A stretch of DNA of 64,000 bases from Sediminibacter sp. Hel_I_10 (GTDB lineage Bacteria; Bacteroidota; Bacteroidia; Flavobacteriales; Flavobacteriaceae). Both the position numbers and the translations under genes were made by a program. The stretch lies in the NCBI RefSeq assembly GCF_000688335.1, contig NZ_JHZX01000001.1:2294001-2358000 (forward strand), read 5' to 3'. Positions 55,972 through 64,000 of the stretch are shown here, one piece after another. The notes beneath the pieces are model-generated. The model made no database searches, had not been told where the DNA came from, and worked only from the letters and a program-made list of their open reading frames with translations. Each line of letters starts with the position of its first letter. Position 1 is the stretch's first letter.

Positions 55972-57279
55972 ATGGCAAAACTCTACTCAATCATTTTGGT
56001 GTTTTATTCTTTAAGTGCCTTTGGTCAGACTTATTTTACAGCAACTCCTGAGGGTTTTGGCATGGCGACCACAGGTGGAGGAGACGGTCCACAAGTTACG
56101 GTCACTACGTATAATGAATTAAAAACACAATTGATTTTAGAAACGCCAAAGGTCATTTTGGTTTCAGGAGTCATTAATATTTCTGCCGGACAGCATATCA
56201 GCGAAGTGATTACTGATAAAACCATAATTGGGTTGCCTGGAGCAAGATTAGTAAATAACACACAGACCCAATCTGGATCAGGGATTTTAAATCTTCAAAA
56301 CGGCTCGAATAACATTATCATACGAAATCTAATATTTGAGGGTCCTGGTGCTTATGATACTGATGGGCGAGATAATTTAACAGCCGACGGGTGCACTAAT
56401 CTATGGGTAGACCATTGTGAGTTTCAAGATGGCGTAGATGGAAATTTTGATATCAAGGGGAATTCAGATAACGTTACCGTTTCTTGGTGCAAATTCACTT
56501 ACTTAAAACCACCAGTTGCTGGAGGTCCTGGCGGCTCTAATGATCATCGATACTCTAATTTGGTTGGTTCAAGTGATTCTCAATCCCCACCAGATGGACA
56601 TTACAGCGTGACTTTTCAAAACTGTTATTGGGCAGATGGTTGTAAAGAAAGAATGCCACGTGCAAGAAATGCCGAACTTCATATTCTGAACTGTTATTAT
56701 AACACGAATGTCTCCAGCTCTCGAGCATTAGGCTTTAGTGGAGGAATCAATTCCCTTTCCAGTTATGTCGAGAATTCAGATTTCGCAAATATTGGTACCG
56801 TTTATCAAAGTTATGGAGGTACGGTGTCCTTAGAATTTGAGAATTGTATTAACGGAGTCTCTAACTTGGGTTCAGTAGATGCGCCAACATATGATTATAG
56901 TGTTTTGCCAGTCGCGGAAGTCGCCTCCATTATTGGGGATACAGAATGTGGAGCGGGTGCAACATTGCAGGTTTCAAGTACAGGAGCAGTATCGTCTAGT
57001 TGCGATAACCTTAATTCTAATTCATTTGAGCTTTCGGCTATAGACATTTACCCAACGCTAATTGAAAATAGCATGAGTTTTAAATTTCCATCAGGAAATG
57101 TTAGTGACCTTTCAATATCTATTTATTCAATTAGTGGTCAGAAGATATTCTCTAATGTTATAGAGTATGAAGCTAATGAAGAGGTATCCATAAATTTGGA
57201 GCATTTTTCTCAAGGGGTCTATTTTGTAAAGCTTCTTTTTGAGAATACATATAGAACTATTCGGGTAATAAAGAAGTAA
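55972..57279 (+). CDS. PL1 family pectate lyase with T9SS sorting domain
   Basis: 435 residues. Signal peptide 1-18 (ending AFGQ). PL1 core: EGFGMATTGG, NNIIIRNLIFEG, CTNLWVDHCEFQDGVDGNFD, VTVSWCKF, NDHRYSNLVG and KERMPRARNAELHILNCYYN, where Arg227 fits the catalytic Arg and Arg232 the substrate Arg. The last 75 residues (AIDIYPTLIENSMSFKF ... GVYFVKLLFENTYRTIRVIKK) are a type A sorting domain, so it is exported by T9SS to the surface or medium. It cleaves polygalacturonate in front of SusCD. Divergent from susC. Confidence 0.9.
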   Translation: MAKLYSIILVFYSLSAFGQTYFTATPEGFGMATTGGGDGPQVTVTTYNELKTQLILETPKVILVSGVINISAGQHISEVITDKTIIGLPGARLVNNTQTQSGSGILNLQNGSNNIIIRNLIFEGPGAYDTDGRDNLTADGCTNLWVDHCEFQDGVDGNFDIKGNSDNVTVSWCKFTYLKPPVAGGPGGSNDHRYSNLVGSSDSQSPPDGHYSVTFQNCYWADGCKERMPRARNAELHILNCYYNTNVSSSRALGFSGGINSLSSYVENSDFANIGTVYQSYGGTVSLEFENCINGVSNLGSVDAPTYDYSVLPVAEVASIIGDTECGAGATLQVSSTGAVSSSCDNLNSNSFELSAIDIYPTLIENSMSFKFPSGNVSDLSISIYSISGQKIFSNVIEYEANEEVSINLEHFSQGVYFVKLLFENTYRTIRVIKK

Positions 57280-57333
57280 GCCTTAGGATTGGTTAATTTA
57301 ACTATTACAGCTTAAAATAATGTGGAACCATTA

Positions 57334-57347
57334 CGTAATCGATTGCA
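57334..57347. promoter_or_regulatory. LacI-family operator upstream of the CE8 gene
   Basis: CGTAATCGATTGCA keeps 13 of 14 bases of the shared operator. Unlike the others it has no recognisable -7 box just before it and sits 106 bp before the start codon. Confidence 0.65.
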
Positions 57348-57453
57348 TAGTTTCTCGCATTATGATGAGATTATAGGTTGAATTCATTTTGATTCATGTT
57401 TAGTCTTTTGCCAGGTAAAGTCAAGTACCAATAACCAAAATCAATTGTTAATT

Positions 57454-60400
57454 ATGAAAAAAAATTATTATTTCACATTCATTTTTATGCTGCTCTCTTG
57501 TTTTAGCATAAAAGCTCAAACATCGGGCGTAACCTATTCCTATGATTTCGCTGATGGATCTGTTTTTCCGCAAAACTCAACAACATACGATGATTTTGAA
57601 ACACCTGACGGGTTTTTAAGTATGAATAAGGGAGAAGGCTCTCAATTTTACTTTAACGATGCTACACATGGTGTTGATTTTAAAGATGGTAATTATTTTG
57701 AAATTATGGTTGCAGGAAACGCAACTATTACTTTTACTACCTGCCAATATAGTGCAGATGGAGGCGTGTTGACATTTACAGATGCTAATAACTCCGTTTT
57801 GGGAGTAATAGATGCGGAGGTCAATGGCGGCGTTGATGGTACACCTTTTAGTTTTAACTATGTAGGTGATTCGGCTATCATAACTGCGACTCTAACTACT
57901 TCGGGTTCCAATTATATTCATGGCGTTAACATTGCCAACGACCCAGAAGTAAATCCTGGAGAAACCTATGCTTATGATTTTGCTGATGGTACAGTGTTTC
58001 CTCAAGATGAAACGACTTACGACAGTTTCTCTACTGCTGATGGAGTTGTATATATGGATAAGGGAGAAGGTTCTCAATTTTATTTTAATGACGGTAGCCA
58101 TGGAGTCGACTTTAAAAATGGCAACTTTTTTGAAATTGCAGTTGCAGGAAATGCAACGATATCATTTACGACCTGTCAATATAGTGCAGACGGCGGTACT
58201 CTAACTTTTAAAGATAGTAACGAAAACGTTATAGGTGTTATTGATTCTGAAATTAATGGCGGTACAGATGGCACCGTTTTTAGTTTTGACTATATCGGGC
58301 CAGCCAGCACAATTACGGCAACTTTGGCAACTACTGGTTCTAATTATATTCATGGAATGAGCATTACTAATGATGAAGAGACGGTATCTAACGGTCTGGT
58401 CGATGTCTGGGATTTTGGTGCTGAACAATTAGATGCAGATACTTATAATAATAGGTTGACTGAAACCGAGATTAATGGATGGTATGATGAAGCAATTGCT
58501 CCGGGTACTTCAGGAAACATTATGCCTGCTACATGGACAGCGGGTCTATTAACTTGGGTTGGAGGATCTAATGATCGTTTGAGAACAGCCAATACAAATT
58601 TAACGCGTTATGATGAAAATCTAAGTGGCGTTTCTGACTATTCAGGCAGGCTTTATGTCAATGCAGGTGGAGCAACGAGTAGGTATATGAGCCTCACATT
58701 AAACGCAGATGACGAAGTCAAAGTTTACATGCTAACGCAATCTGGTACAGGAAATATTCATTTTGAAAATAGTAGTGAGGTAGAAACACAAGAAAACCAA
58801 ATAGCTGTAGGTAGTACGCTGCAAGAACTCAATTTTGTAGCACAACAGGCAGGTGTTTATCATATTTATGATGAAATTGATAAGCCTAGTTACTATAGAA
58901 TAGAAAGAAAAGATGCCACATATGTATCGCTTTCAGGACTTGTAGATGAAACTAGTGCCACTGGTATTTCAAATGGTTATGCTATTGGATTTACGAATGA
59001 AGCAGGAAAGGTTTTTACAGCTGCAGTAGAGAACGGTGCTTATAGTATTGAAGTGCCTGCTGGATATCTGTATAATCTTAGTTTAATTGATGCTAATGGG
59101 TTTATTATAAACAATGGCACAACACTCACAGTAGAGGAGACTACATCAAATTATAACATTGTTATATCCGCAGTAGAAATTTATAACCTAAGCGGTAATA
59201 TCACTGGTTTAGATAATTTATCCGGTCTTGGTCTGGCGTATACGCCAGACCCTTCAGTCAGTAGTGTTTATGTGCCAATTGTCTCAATTGATTTTGACAA
59301 TTCGACCTATAGCGTAGACTTAGAGCCAGGTGTTGCATATACCATTACGGCTACAGGAGTTAACGATTATGAAATTCCAACAAACACCGTAACTATTGGT
59401 GTAGCGTTAGAAACTCAGGATTTAGTTTTTATTCCAAAACCATTATATGATGTGGTTATAAATACCACAGGGTTGAATGAGGCACAACAGGATGCATTGG
59501 CACTTAGATTTATCAATTTGAATGAAGAAGGATATACTTATACCTTTTCAGATATTTCCAATGTGGCACTTAGAGATGGTACTTATACGGTTGAAAGTAG
59601 TGGTCTAGATTTGTATCCTTTAAAACAAGAATTAACCTCTAATCTTACGGTCAATGGGGCCAATACTTCTAAGGATATCGCTTATAATCCTATTACCGAA
59701 TGGTTGTTTAATGACAGGATTATTAACGCAGCCACTGCTTATGAAGGTCTGATATTTACCGGAAGCGTAAATGTAAGAGGAGCAAATGGAGATTTAAATT
59801 GTGGTTCAGGATCAACTGTTGCTATTCCTGTGCAAGTTGGAGATAAGGTCATCATTACAGATTACTATGCTTCGGAATATTCTGTAGAAGGCGAAGCAAC
59901 TGTTTCCAATACCTCTAACAGTACAGGTACAAATGTGGTTTCAGAATATGTCTATACAGGAACCTCAGAGGGTATGGTTACTATTTCTGTGATATCCACA
60001 TCTTATTTTGTGTCGTTCAAAGTTGTAAGTATCGTTCCGTACAGCCCAATTATCACTGTTGGTGTTGACAAAGATTATCAAACCATTAATGAGGCTTTAG
60101 ATGCGATTTCGAGAATGGACCGCCCTAATGATGAGCCTGTGTCAGTGGTTATAGATCCAGGGAATTATGAAGAAATGTTGGTGATAGAAAGTAACAATAT
60201 TACTTTAAAAAATGCGTCTTCAACACCAAGTATCGCTCTACTCAATCAAGGTGTGGATATAGATCCTAATGCCGTAAGAATTACATCGTATTATGGGCAG
60301 AAGTATAATTTCTATAGTCAAGGCACCAATAACAAATGGAGTGCAGAAGCATTAGCAGTTAATACAGCTAATGGTTATACAGAGTATATCAACCAAGAGG

Positions 60401-61506
60401 GCACAGGTGGTGGTTCATCATATTGGAATGCAACTATAGTGGTAAAAGCTATTGATTTTACCATGGAAGATATTATTATAGAAAATTCATTCAATCAATA
60501 TATTTCTTCTAAAGAATCTCAGGATGTTGTTCAAGCAAAAGCACTTAGTGAGCCAGTTAGGCCAAGTGATTATGGCAATACTTCTGTGCAGGATAGATCT
60601 CAAGGCTATGTCACGCAAGCTGCAGCTTTAGGTTTGGCCAGTGGAGCAGATCGTGTGTTTTTAGATGAATGTAGAGTTATTGGTCGTCAAGATTCGTTCT
60701 ATGGTGGGCAAGGTGTAAGGTTTGCTGCTTATAAAGGCGTCATGATGGGTGCAGTAGACTATATTTTCGGAGAAATGACCGCTGTGTTTTATGAGTCGGA
60801 TTTAGTATTAAACACCAGTGATTTCAGTAGTGATGCGGCTTATATTACTGCTGCAAAACAATCAAGCGGAAGAGGCTATTTGATGTTTGAGTGTCATGTA
60901 AAATCACCTATTGTAGGTTTAGAAACAGCTTCGACATTTGGATCTAAACCTGGCTATTTTGGCCGTCCGTGGGAGCCTAACACAAGTGAAGTGGTATTCT
61001 ATAATACCACAATAGATGAAAGCACTTATCCAGGATCAGAAGGATTATCATTGATATCTCCAGTAGGTTGGACAAGTTCGTTGGGTGGAGAATCAACGAT
61101 GATGTACGAGTATGGGACGATCGAAAATGCTATAGGTGTTGATAATGCTGCTGTTCGTGCGCCATGGTCCACCGTATTGACTTCGCCAACGCTTACAGAT
61201 GGTACTGAAATAAATACGTTTAATTTCACGAAGGGTAATGATGATTGGGATCCGTTTCAAGCCGTACTATCCGTAAATTATCCTTCAGATTTTGAATCTT
61301 CAGTGGTTGTGAAAGCATATGATCAACAAGTTCATGTATCCAACGTGCTTTCAAATACATCAATTAAAGTCTATAGTATAACCGGTGCTTTAGTGAAAGA
61401 ACTTGATTTGAGTGCTGACGCTTCTTTTGATATCGCTGATGGTATTTGGATTATTAAACTAAATTCTAAAGATGGAATCAAAGTGGTTAAACTATTGGTT
61501 CATTAA
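57454..61506 (+). CDS. Multidomain pectin methylesterase (CE8) with tandem N-terminal modules and T9SS tail
   Basis: 1350 residues from ATG 57454. Signal peptide 1-22 (ending IKAQ). Two tandem 144-residue modules (about 27-314), a third beta-rich domain starting VDVWDFGAEQLD, Ig-like or cna-B-like repeats (about 480-740), another WLFNDRI module, then the CE8 domain (about 865-1225). Catalytic Asp1080 (RQDSFYGGQ), Asp1102 (GAVDYIFG) and Arg1171 (YFGRPW) have the spacing of Erwinia PemA. The C terminus (VSNVLSNTSIKVYSITGAL) is a T9SS sorting domain. It removes methyl esters so that the PL1/PL9 lyases can act. The N-terminal modules are probably carbohydrate binding, which is inference. Confidence 0.88.
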   Translation: MKKNYYFTFIFMLLSCFSIKAQTSGVTYSYDFADGSVFPQNSTTYDDFETPDGFLSMNKGEGSQFYFNDATHGVDFKDGNYFEIMVAGNATITFTTCQYSADGGVLTFTDANNSVLGVIDAEVNGGVDGTPFSFNYVGDSAIITATLTTSGSNYIHGVNIANDPEVNPGETYAYDFADGTVFPQDETTYDSFSTADGVVYMDKGEGSQFYFNDGSHGVDFKNGNFFEIAVAGNATISFTTCQYSADGGTLTFKDSNENVIGVIDSEINGGTDGTVFSFDYIGPASTITATLATTGSNYIHGMSITNDEETVSNGLVDVWDFGAEQLDADTYNNRLTETEINGWYDEAIAPGTSGNIMPATWTAGLLTWVGGSNDRLRTANTNLTRYDENLSGVSDYSGRLYVNAGGATSRYMSLTLNADDEVKVYMLTQSGTGNIHFENSSEVETQENQIAVGSTLQELNFVAQQAGVYHIYDEIDKPSYYRIERKDATYVSLSGLVDETSATGISNGYAIGFTNEAGKVFTAAVENGAYSIEVPAGYLYNLSLIDANGFIINNGTTLTVEETTSNYNIVISAVEIYNLSGNITGLDNLSGLGLAYTPDPSVSSVYVPIVSIDFDNSTYSVDLEPGVAYTITATGVNDYEIPTNTVTIGVALETQDLVFIPKPLYDVVINTTGLNEAQQDALALRFINLNEEGYTYTFSDISNVALRDGTYTVESSGLDLYPLKQELTSNLTVNGANTSKDIAYNPITEWLFNDRIINAATAYEGLIFTGSVNVRGANGDLNCGSGSTVAIPVQVGDKVIITDYYASEYSVEGEATVSNTSNSTGTNVVSEYVYTGTSEGMVTISVISTSYFVSFKVVSIVPYSPIITVGVDKDYQTINEALDAISRMDRPNDEPVSVVIDPGNYEEMLVIESNNITLKNASSTPSIALLNQGVDIDPNAVRITSYYGQKYNFYSQGTNNKWSAEALAVNTANGYTEYINQEGTGGGSSYWNATIVVKAIDFTMEDIIIENSFNQYISSKESQDVVQAKALSEPVRPSDYGNTSVQDRSQGYVTQAAALGLASGADRVFLDECRVIGRQDSFYGGQGVRFAAYKGVMMGAVDYIFGEMTAVFYESDLVLNTSDFSSDAAYITAAKQSSGRGYLMFECHVKSPIVGLETASTFGSKPGYFGRPWEPNTSEVVFYNTTIDESTYPGSEGLSLISPVGWTSSLGGESTMMYEYGTIENAIGVDNAAVRAPWSTVLTSPTLTDGTEINTFNFTKGNDDWDPFQAVLSVNYPSDFESSVVVKAYDQQVHVSNVLSNTSIKVYSITGALVKELDLSADASFDIADGIWIIKLNSKDGIKVVKLLVH
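57532..58395 (+). repeat. Tandem duplication of a 432-bp module inside the CE8 gene
   Basis: Units 57532-57963 and 57964-58395 encode 144 residues each, both opening Y-x-YDFADG-x-VFPQ and containing KGEGSQFYFND, FTTCQYSADGG and GSNYIHG. They align without length change and remain similar at DNA level, so the duplication looks fairly recent. Confidence 0.85.
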
Positions 61507-61517
61507 TTAAAAAAAAC

Positions 61518-61547
61518 AAGAGGTCACCAGAAGAGGTGGCCTCTTCT
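61518..61547 (+). terminator. Terminator or attenuator after the CE8 gene
   Basis: Stem AAGAGGTCACC/GGTGGCCTCTT (one G-U pair), 6-nt loop, followed by CTTATTGTCT, a poor T-run. It lies between two cotranscribed-looking genes with no promoter in between, so it may only reduce read-through or stabilise the upstream mRNA. Confidence 0.6.
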
Positions 61548-61574
61548 TATTGTCTAATTTTAAAAACGTTAATT

Positions 61575-62402
61575 ATGAAAACAAAATTACTTTTATTGAT
61601 TTTACCAATGTTGCTTTTTGTAGCAACTGTACAGGCTCAAACTAAAGTTTGGGATTTTGGTGGTGATGCGACTTATACAAGTCCAGAACAAATTGCACTT
61701 TGGCCAGTAGTTGCTTTTAACGCAGCTGAAGGGGTCACCACGGAAAAAGACAATCTATTTATGGTTGGAGATAGTAGCGGCGATAAATTTGGTCAAATTG
61801 AAAATTCTGGTGGAGCTACTTGGGATGCTGGAACTGCTGATGAATATGCCGCCATTAACCGTTTTAAATTTAACGGAGGGTCAAATCCGGTTGATTTCCT
61901 ACCAAGTTATAGCTATGCGTATTTCCCTGTGTCTGGACCAGTTGAGGTAAAGGTTTGGTTCCGATCTGGTAGTGGGGATGATACCGAACGTATTCTTTAT
62001 ATCTCAGATGGTACTACTTTATTGAATTCTTTTCAAGCTGTTGGTAATAGCGATCCAGAAACCATAACCGCTAGTTATACTGGTACTGGTGGAAATATTT
62101 ACATCTATGATTCTAATTCTTTCAATCTTTATAAAATAGAAGTCACAGGCGCAGGAGCTGCAACACTAGGTGTTAGTGATTCTATATTAGCTTTTGAAAC
62201 TAGTGTGAAAGCAATTAATGATAGAATATACATTTCTAACGTAACTTCAAAGACTAAGGTTAGCATCTATAGTATAACAGGTGCCTTGGTAAAAACAGTT
62301 CATACCAATAATGACCTTGATTTTAGTTTCAATTCAGGATTGTATTTTGCTACTATCACCACTTCTGAAGGAGAAAATTCAGTAAAATTGTTAGTGCAAT
62401 AG
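61575..62402 (+). CDS. Small secreted protein with T9SS sorting domain, function unknown
   Basis: 275 residues from ATG 61575. Signal peptide 1-21 (ending VQAQ), then a single beta-rich domain beginning TKVWDFGGDATYTSPEQIAL and closing GGNIYIYDSNSFNLYKIEVTG. The last 65 residues (RIYISNVTSKTKVSIYSITG) form a T9SS tail very like that of the CE8 protein just upstream. The WDFG opening also recalls the third CE8-protein domain, so it may be a free-standing binding module for pectin. No catalytic motif is seen. Confidence 0.75.
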   Translation: MKTKLLLLILPMLLFVATVQAQTKVWDFGGDATYTSPEQIALWPVVAFNAAEGVTTEKDNLFMVGDSSGDKFGQIENSGGATWDAGTADEYAAINRFKFNGGSNPVDFLPSYSYAYFPVSGPVEVKVWFRSGSGDDTERILYISDGTTLLNSFQAVGNSDPETITASYTGTGGNIYIYDSNSFNLYKIEVTGAGAATLGVSDSILAFETSVKAINDRIYISNVTSKTKVSIYSITGALVKTVHTNNDLDFSFNSGLYFATITTSEGENSVKLLVQ

Positions 62403-62456
62403 AGTACCGTAGTCTTTAATTCTTACTGAACAAAAGAATAAGGAGGCGACGAAAAC

Positions 62457-62489
62457 AAAAAAAGCAGTGTGTTTACACTGCTTTTTTTT
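62457..62489. terminator. Bidirectional terminator between the small T9SS protein and the last PL1 gene
   Basis: AGCAGTGT/ACACTGCT stem extended by A- and T-runs on both sides (7 A, 8 T), 4-nt loop. Placed between convergent genes. Confidence 0.85.
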
Positions 62490-62534
62490 GTGATTATTTT
62501 GATAGAGAACAACTCACTACAATAATCAACCGAA

Positions 62535-64000
62535 CTACAATTTCAATAGCTTTCGCGATATACTACCTAAATCTGTTTTAACTTCTATCAAATAACTCCC
62601 GCTACCTAGACTGCTTAAATCCAGCGGTGTTGAATAGCCTTTAAAAGATTTAATGAGTTCACCTTTTATAGTATAAATGTAGATGTTTTCAATCTGCTGA
62701 TTGGGTAGTGATAGGTATAGAATATCCTTCACAGGATTGGGATGCATAATGATTTTTTGAACAGTAGAATTTCCATTAATCCCCAATGACGCATATGCCG
62801 TTTCCATATAATAAACGTTGGCTACATTTCCTTTCGTGATATTATGAGTGCCAATAGAGACATTGTCTATGGTTAGTACACCAGCGGTTGCATCATAGGG
62901 CACATTATCTAATTTTATAGTTCCATTAAATGTTGGGTCGAACACTAGCGTTAGCGTTGATGGGGCTGTTGATGTATATGCAATATTTGTTGTAGACTCA
63001 ATTTTTAAACGTTCTGTCAACGTGAGACCGTTATAGGTCGTAGATCCAGGGTTAGAGTTGATATTTGCATTGGTAAATGTATAGAAATTACTTTCTAATG
63101 CCGACGTGGTAAAATTGTGAATTTCATCGCCTGTTGCTAAGCCATTAATAAAAATACTTCCCGAGCCAGAGACCGAAGTTCCAGTATCACCAACGGTAGT
63201 AACAGTAAACGTCACGTTAGAGGTTGGTATTCCTGAAACCACGACGGTTTTTGCATTAGTATCTGTAATATAAGAAATTCCTGATGATGGCAATCCGGAG
63301 ACGGTTGCAGTTGTAGCGTCTCCACCCCATGTAAATGTCATTTCAGAAATCGCGTCTCCTTCATTAACATACTGTTCGTTATTGTCTGGTATGTCGAGTG
63401 TTTGTGTTGTTCCAGAACCATTTGATTCTCCCTGTACAAACACTAAGCTTGATGTATATGAGGATAAAACTTCTAATAATCCAACGTTAACGCCATAATC
63501 TGTATCGTCTATACTATTGTCAAAAGTCCAATCAATATCTCCGCCTGATACTCTCCCAGAGTAGGTCATTACATTGTCTTTAGCCTCAGTAGGGCTATCA
63601 ATGATTAGGGTGTTAATGTATAAATTGTCGTCAGTGTCAAAATTATTGTAAACGTTTCCGCCTTGATATGAGTTAATAGAAGCATCTAAATTTTCAGATC
63701 GAGTAGAAGCCAAATAAGCATCAAATTGTTCTGCAGCTGAAGTTGAATTATAGGGGATGAAAAGGGTTTCGCCTGTGATATAATTATCAAAGGCTTTTAT
63801 AATACCACCGTCTTCTCCAGAGAATGTGCCTTGAGAGCCATTGTAAACATCTGTACCTTGTTGAGAGATGAGCATGGGATATTTGCAATTTCTAAAATAG
63901 TTACCTTCAACAAATAGAGAAGAGCCATTTGTAGATCCAGATCCGTATTTTGCATTACCATCAAAGTAATTATTGTAGATATGGGCAGAATAGAATCGTA
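62535..64000 (-). CDS. PL1-type pectate lyase, C-terminal part with T9SS tail (runs off right edge)
   Basis: The frame is open from the right edge: 488 codons are visible and no start is reached; a Met at 63875 is internal. Upstream of that Met the frame still reads RFYSAHIYNNYFDGNAKYG and SLFVEGNYFRNCKYPMLIS, followed by GTFSGEDGGIIKAFDNYI. This is the late part of a PL1 beta helix. A linker with an Ig-like region (about 63400-63120) and a further beta domain follow. The end, IIMHPNPVKDILYLSL ... SISRKLLKL, is a type A sorting domain. Catalytic residues upstream are outside the window. Confidence 0.82.
   Translation of the reverse strand, partial: RFYSAHIYNNYFDGNAKYGSGSTNGSSLFVEGNYFRNCKYPMLISQQGTDVYNGSQGTFSGEDGGIIKAFDNYITGETLFIPYNSTSAAEQFDAYLASTRSENLDASINSYQGGNVYNNFDTDDNLYINTLIIDSPTEAKDNVMTYSGRVSGGDIDWTFDNSIDDTDYGVNVGLLEVLSSYTSSLVFVQGESNGSGTTQTLDIPDNNEQYVNEGDAISEMTFTWGGDATTATVSGLPSSGISYITDTNAKTVVVSGIPTSNVTFTVTTVGDTGTSVSGSGSIFINGLATGDEIHNFTTSALESNFYTFTNANINSNPGSTTYNGLTLTERLKIESTTNIAYTSTAPSTLTLVFDPTFNGTIKLDNVPYDATAGVLTIDNVSIGTHNITKGNVANVYYMETAYASLGINGNSTVQKIIMHPNPVKDILYLSLPNQQIENIYIYTIKGELIKSFKGYSTPLDLSSLGSGSYLIEVKTDLGSISRKLLKL

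Noticed and set aside
57532-58395. Tandem repeat considered as a repeat array or CRISPR-like structure
   Set aside because: Only two long units, in frame within one gene, without spacers; it is protein-domain duplication.
62535-63875. Met at 63875 as the start of the last gene
   Set aside because: The same frame continues to the right edge with strong PL1 sequence (HIYNNYFDGNAKYG), so the Met is internal.

Overview
The window reads as chromosomal DNA of a marine-type member of the Flavobacteriaceae (Bacteroidota). The evidence is a short primary sigma factor without region 1.1, promoters of the TTTG-N19-TAnnTTTG type, genes mostly without Shine-Dalgarno sequences, a SusC/SusD pair, type IX secretion C-terminal sorting domains, lipoproteins, and a conserved Bacteroidota gene order (uppS-bamA-ompH-ompH-murI; tig-clpP-clpX). 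No rRNA, insertion sequence, prophage or CRISPR array was seen.

Bases 1-27100 are housekeeping: the start of folK running off the left edge, a queuosine-precursor transporter, a large AsmA-like protein, rpoD-rpsU, a DUF2797 protein, a GH3-like adenylating enzyme, clpX/clpP/tig, pdxJ, a CBS protein-nadK-DUF6089-uppS-bamA-ompH-ompH-murI block, a broken gene, gamma carbonic anhydrase, a LytTR regulator, a TrmH-type methylase, mutS, and tRNA-Gly and tRNA-Leu behind a near-consensus promoter.

Bases 27400-33600 hold a signalling cassette: a very large PAS/GAF sigma-54 activator, then a small DUF7793-like protein, a PAS histidine kinase and a single-domain response regulator. The gap after the activator carries two CGGT-TA-type palindromes exactly 40 bp apart, followed by a GG-N10-GC sigma-54 promoter. 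This suggests that the activator switches on the kinase/regulator operon beside it. A secreted fibre-like protein follows.

Bases 35500-64000 (open at the right edge) form a pectin (homogalacturonan) utilization locus. The plus-strand operon kduI-kduD-uxaC-kdgF-dctPQM-uxaB-uxaA handles uptake and catabolism of both unsaturated and saturated galacturonate as far as 2-keto-3-deoxygluconate. A LacI-family regulator sits at its end. Next come a PL9 lyase lipoprotein, a PL1 lyase, the operon susC-susD-DUF4957/5123-like lipoprotein, a PL1 lyase with a T9SS tail, a 1350-residue CE8 pectin methylesterase with T9SS tail, a small secreted T9SS protein, and the C-terminal part of another PL1 lyase. Five near-identical palindromes (core TAATCGATT) lie upstream of the kduI, PL9, susC, PL1 and CE8 genes. 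At the first four they abut or nearly abut a -7 promoter element, so they are very likely the LacI operators that define the regulon. KDG kinase and KDPG aldolase genes are not in the window.
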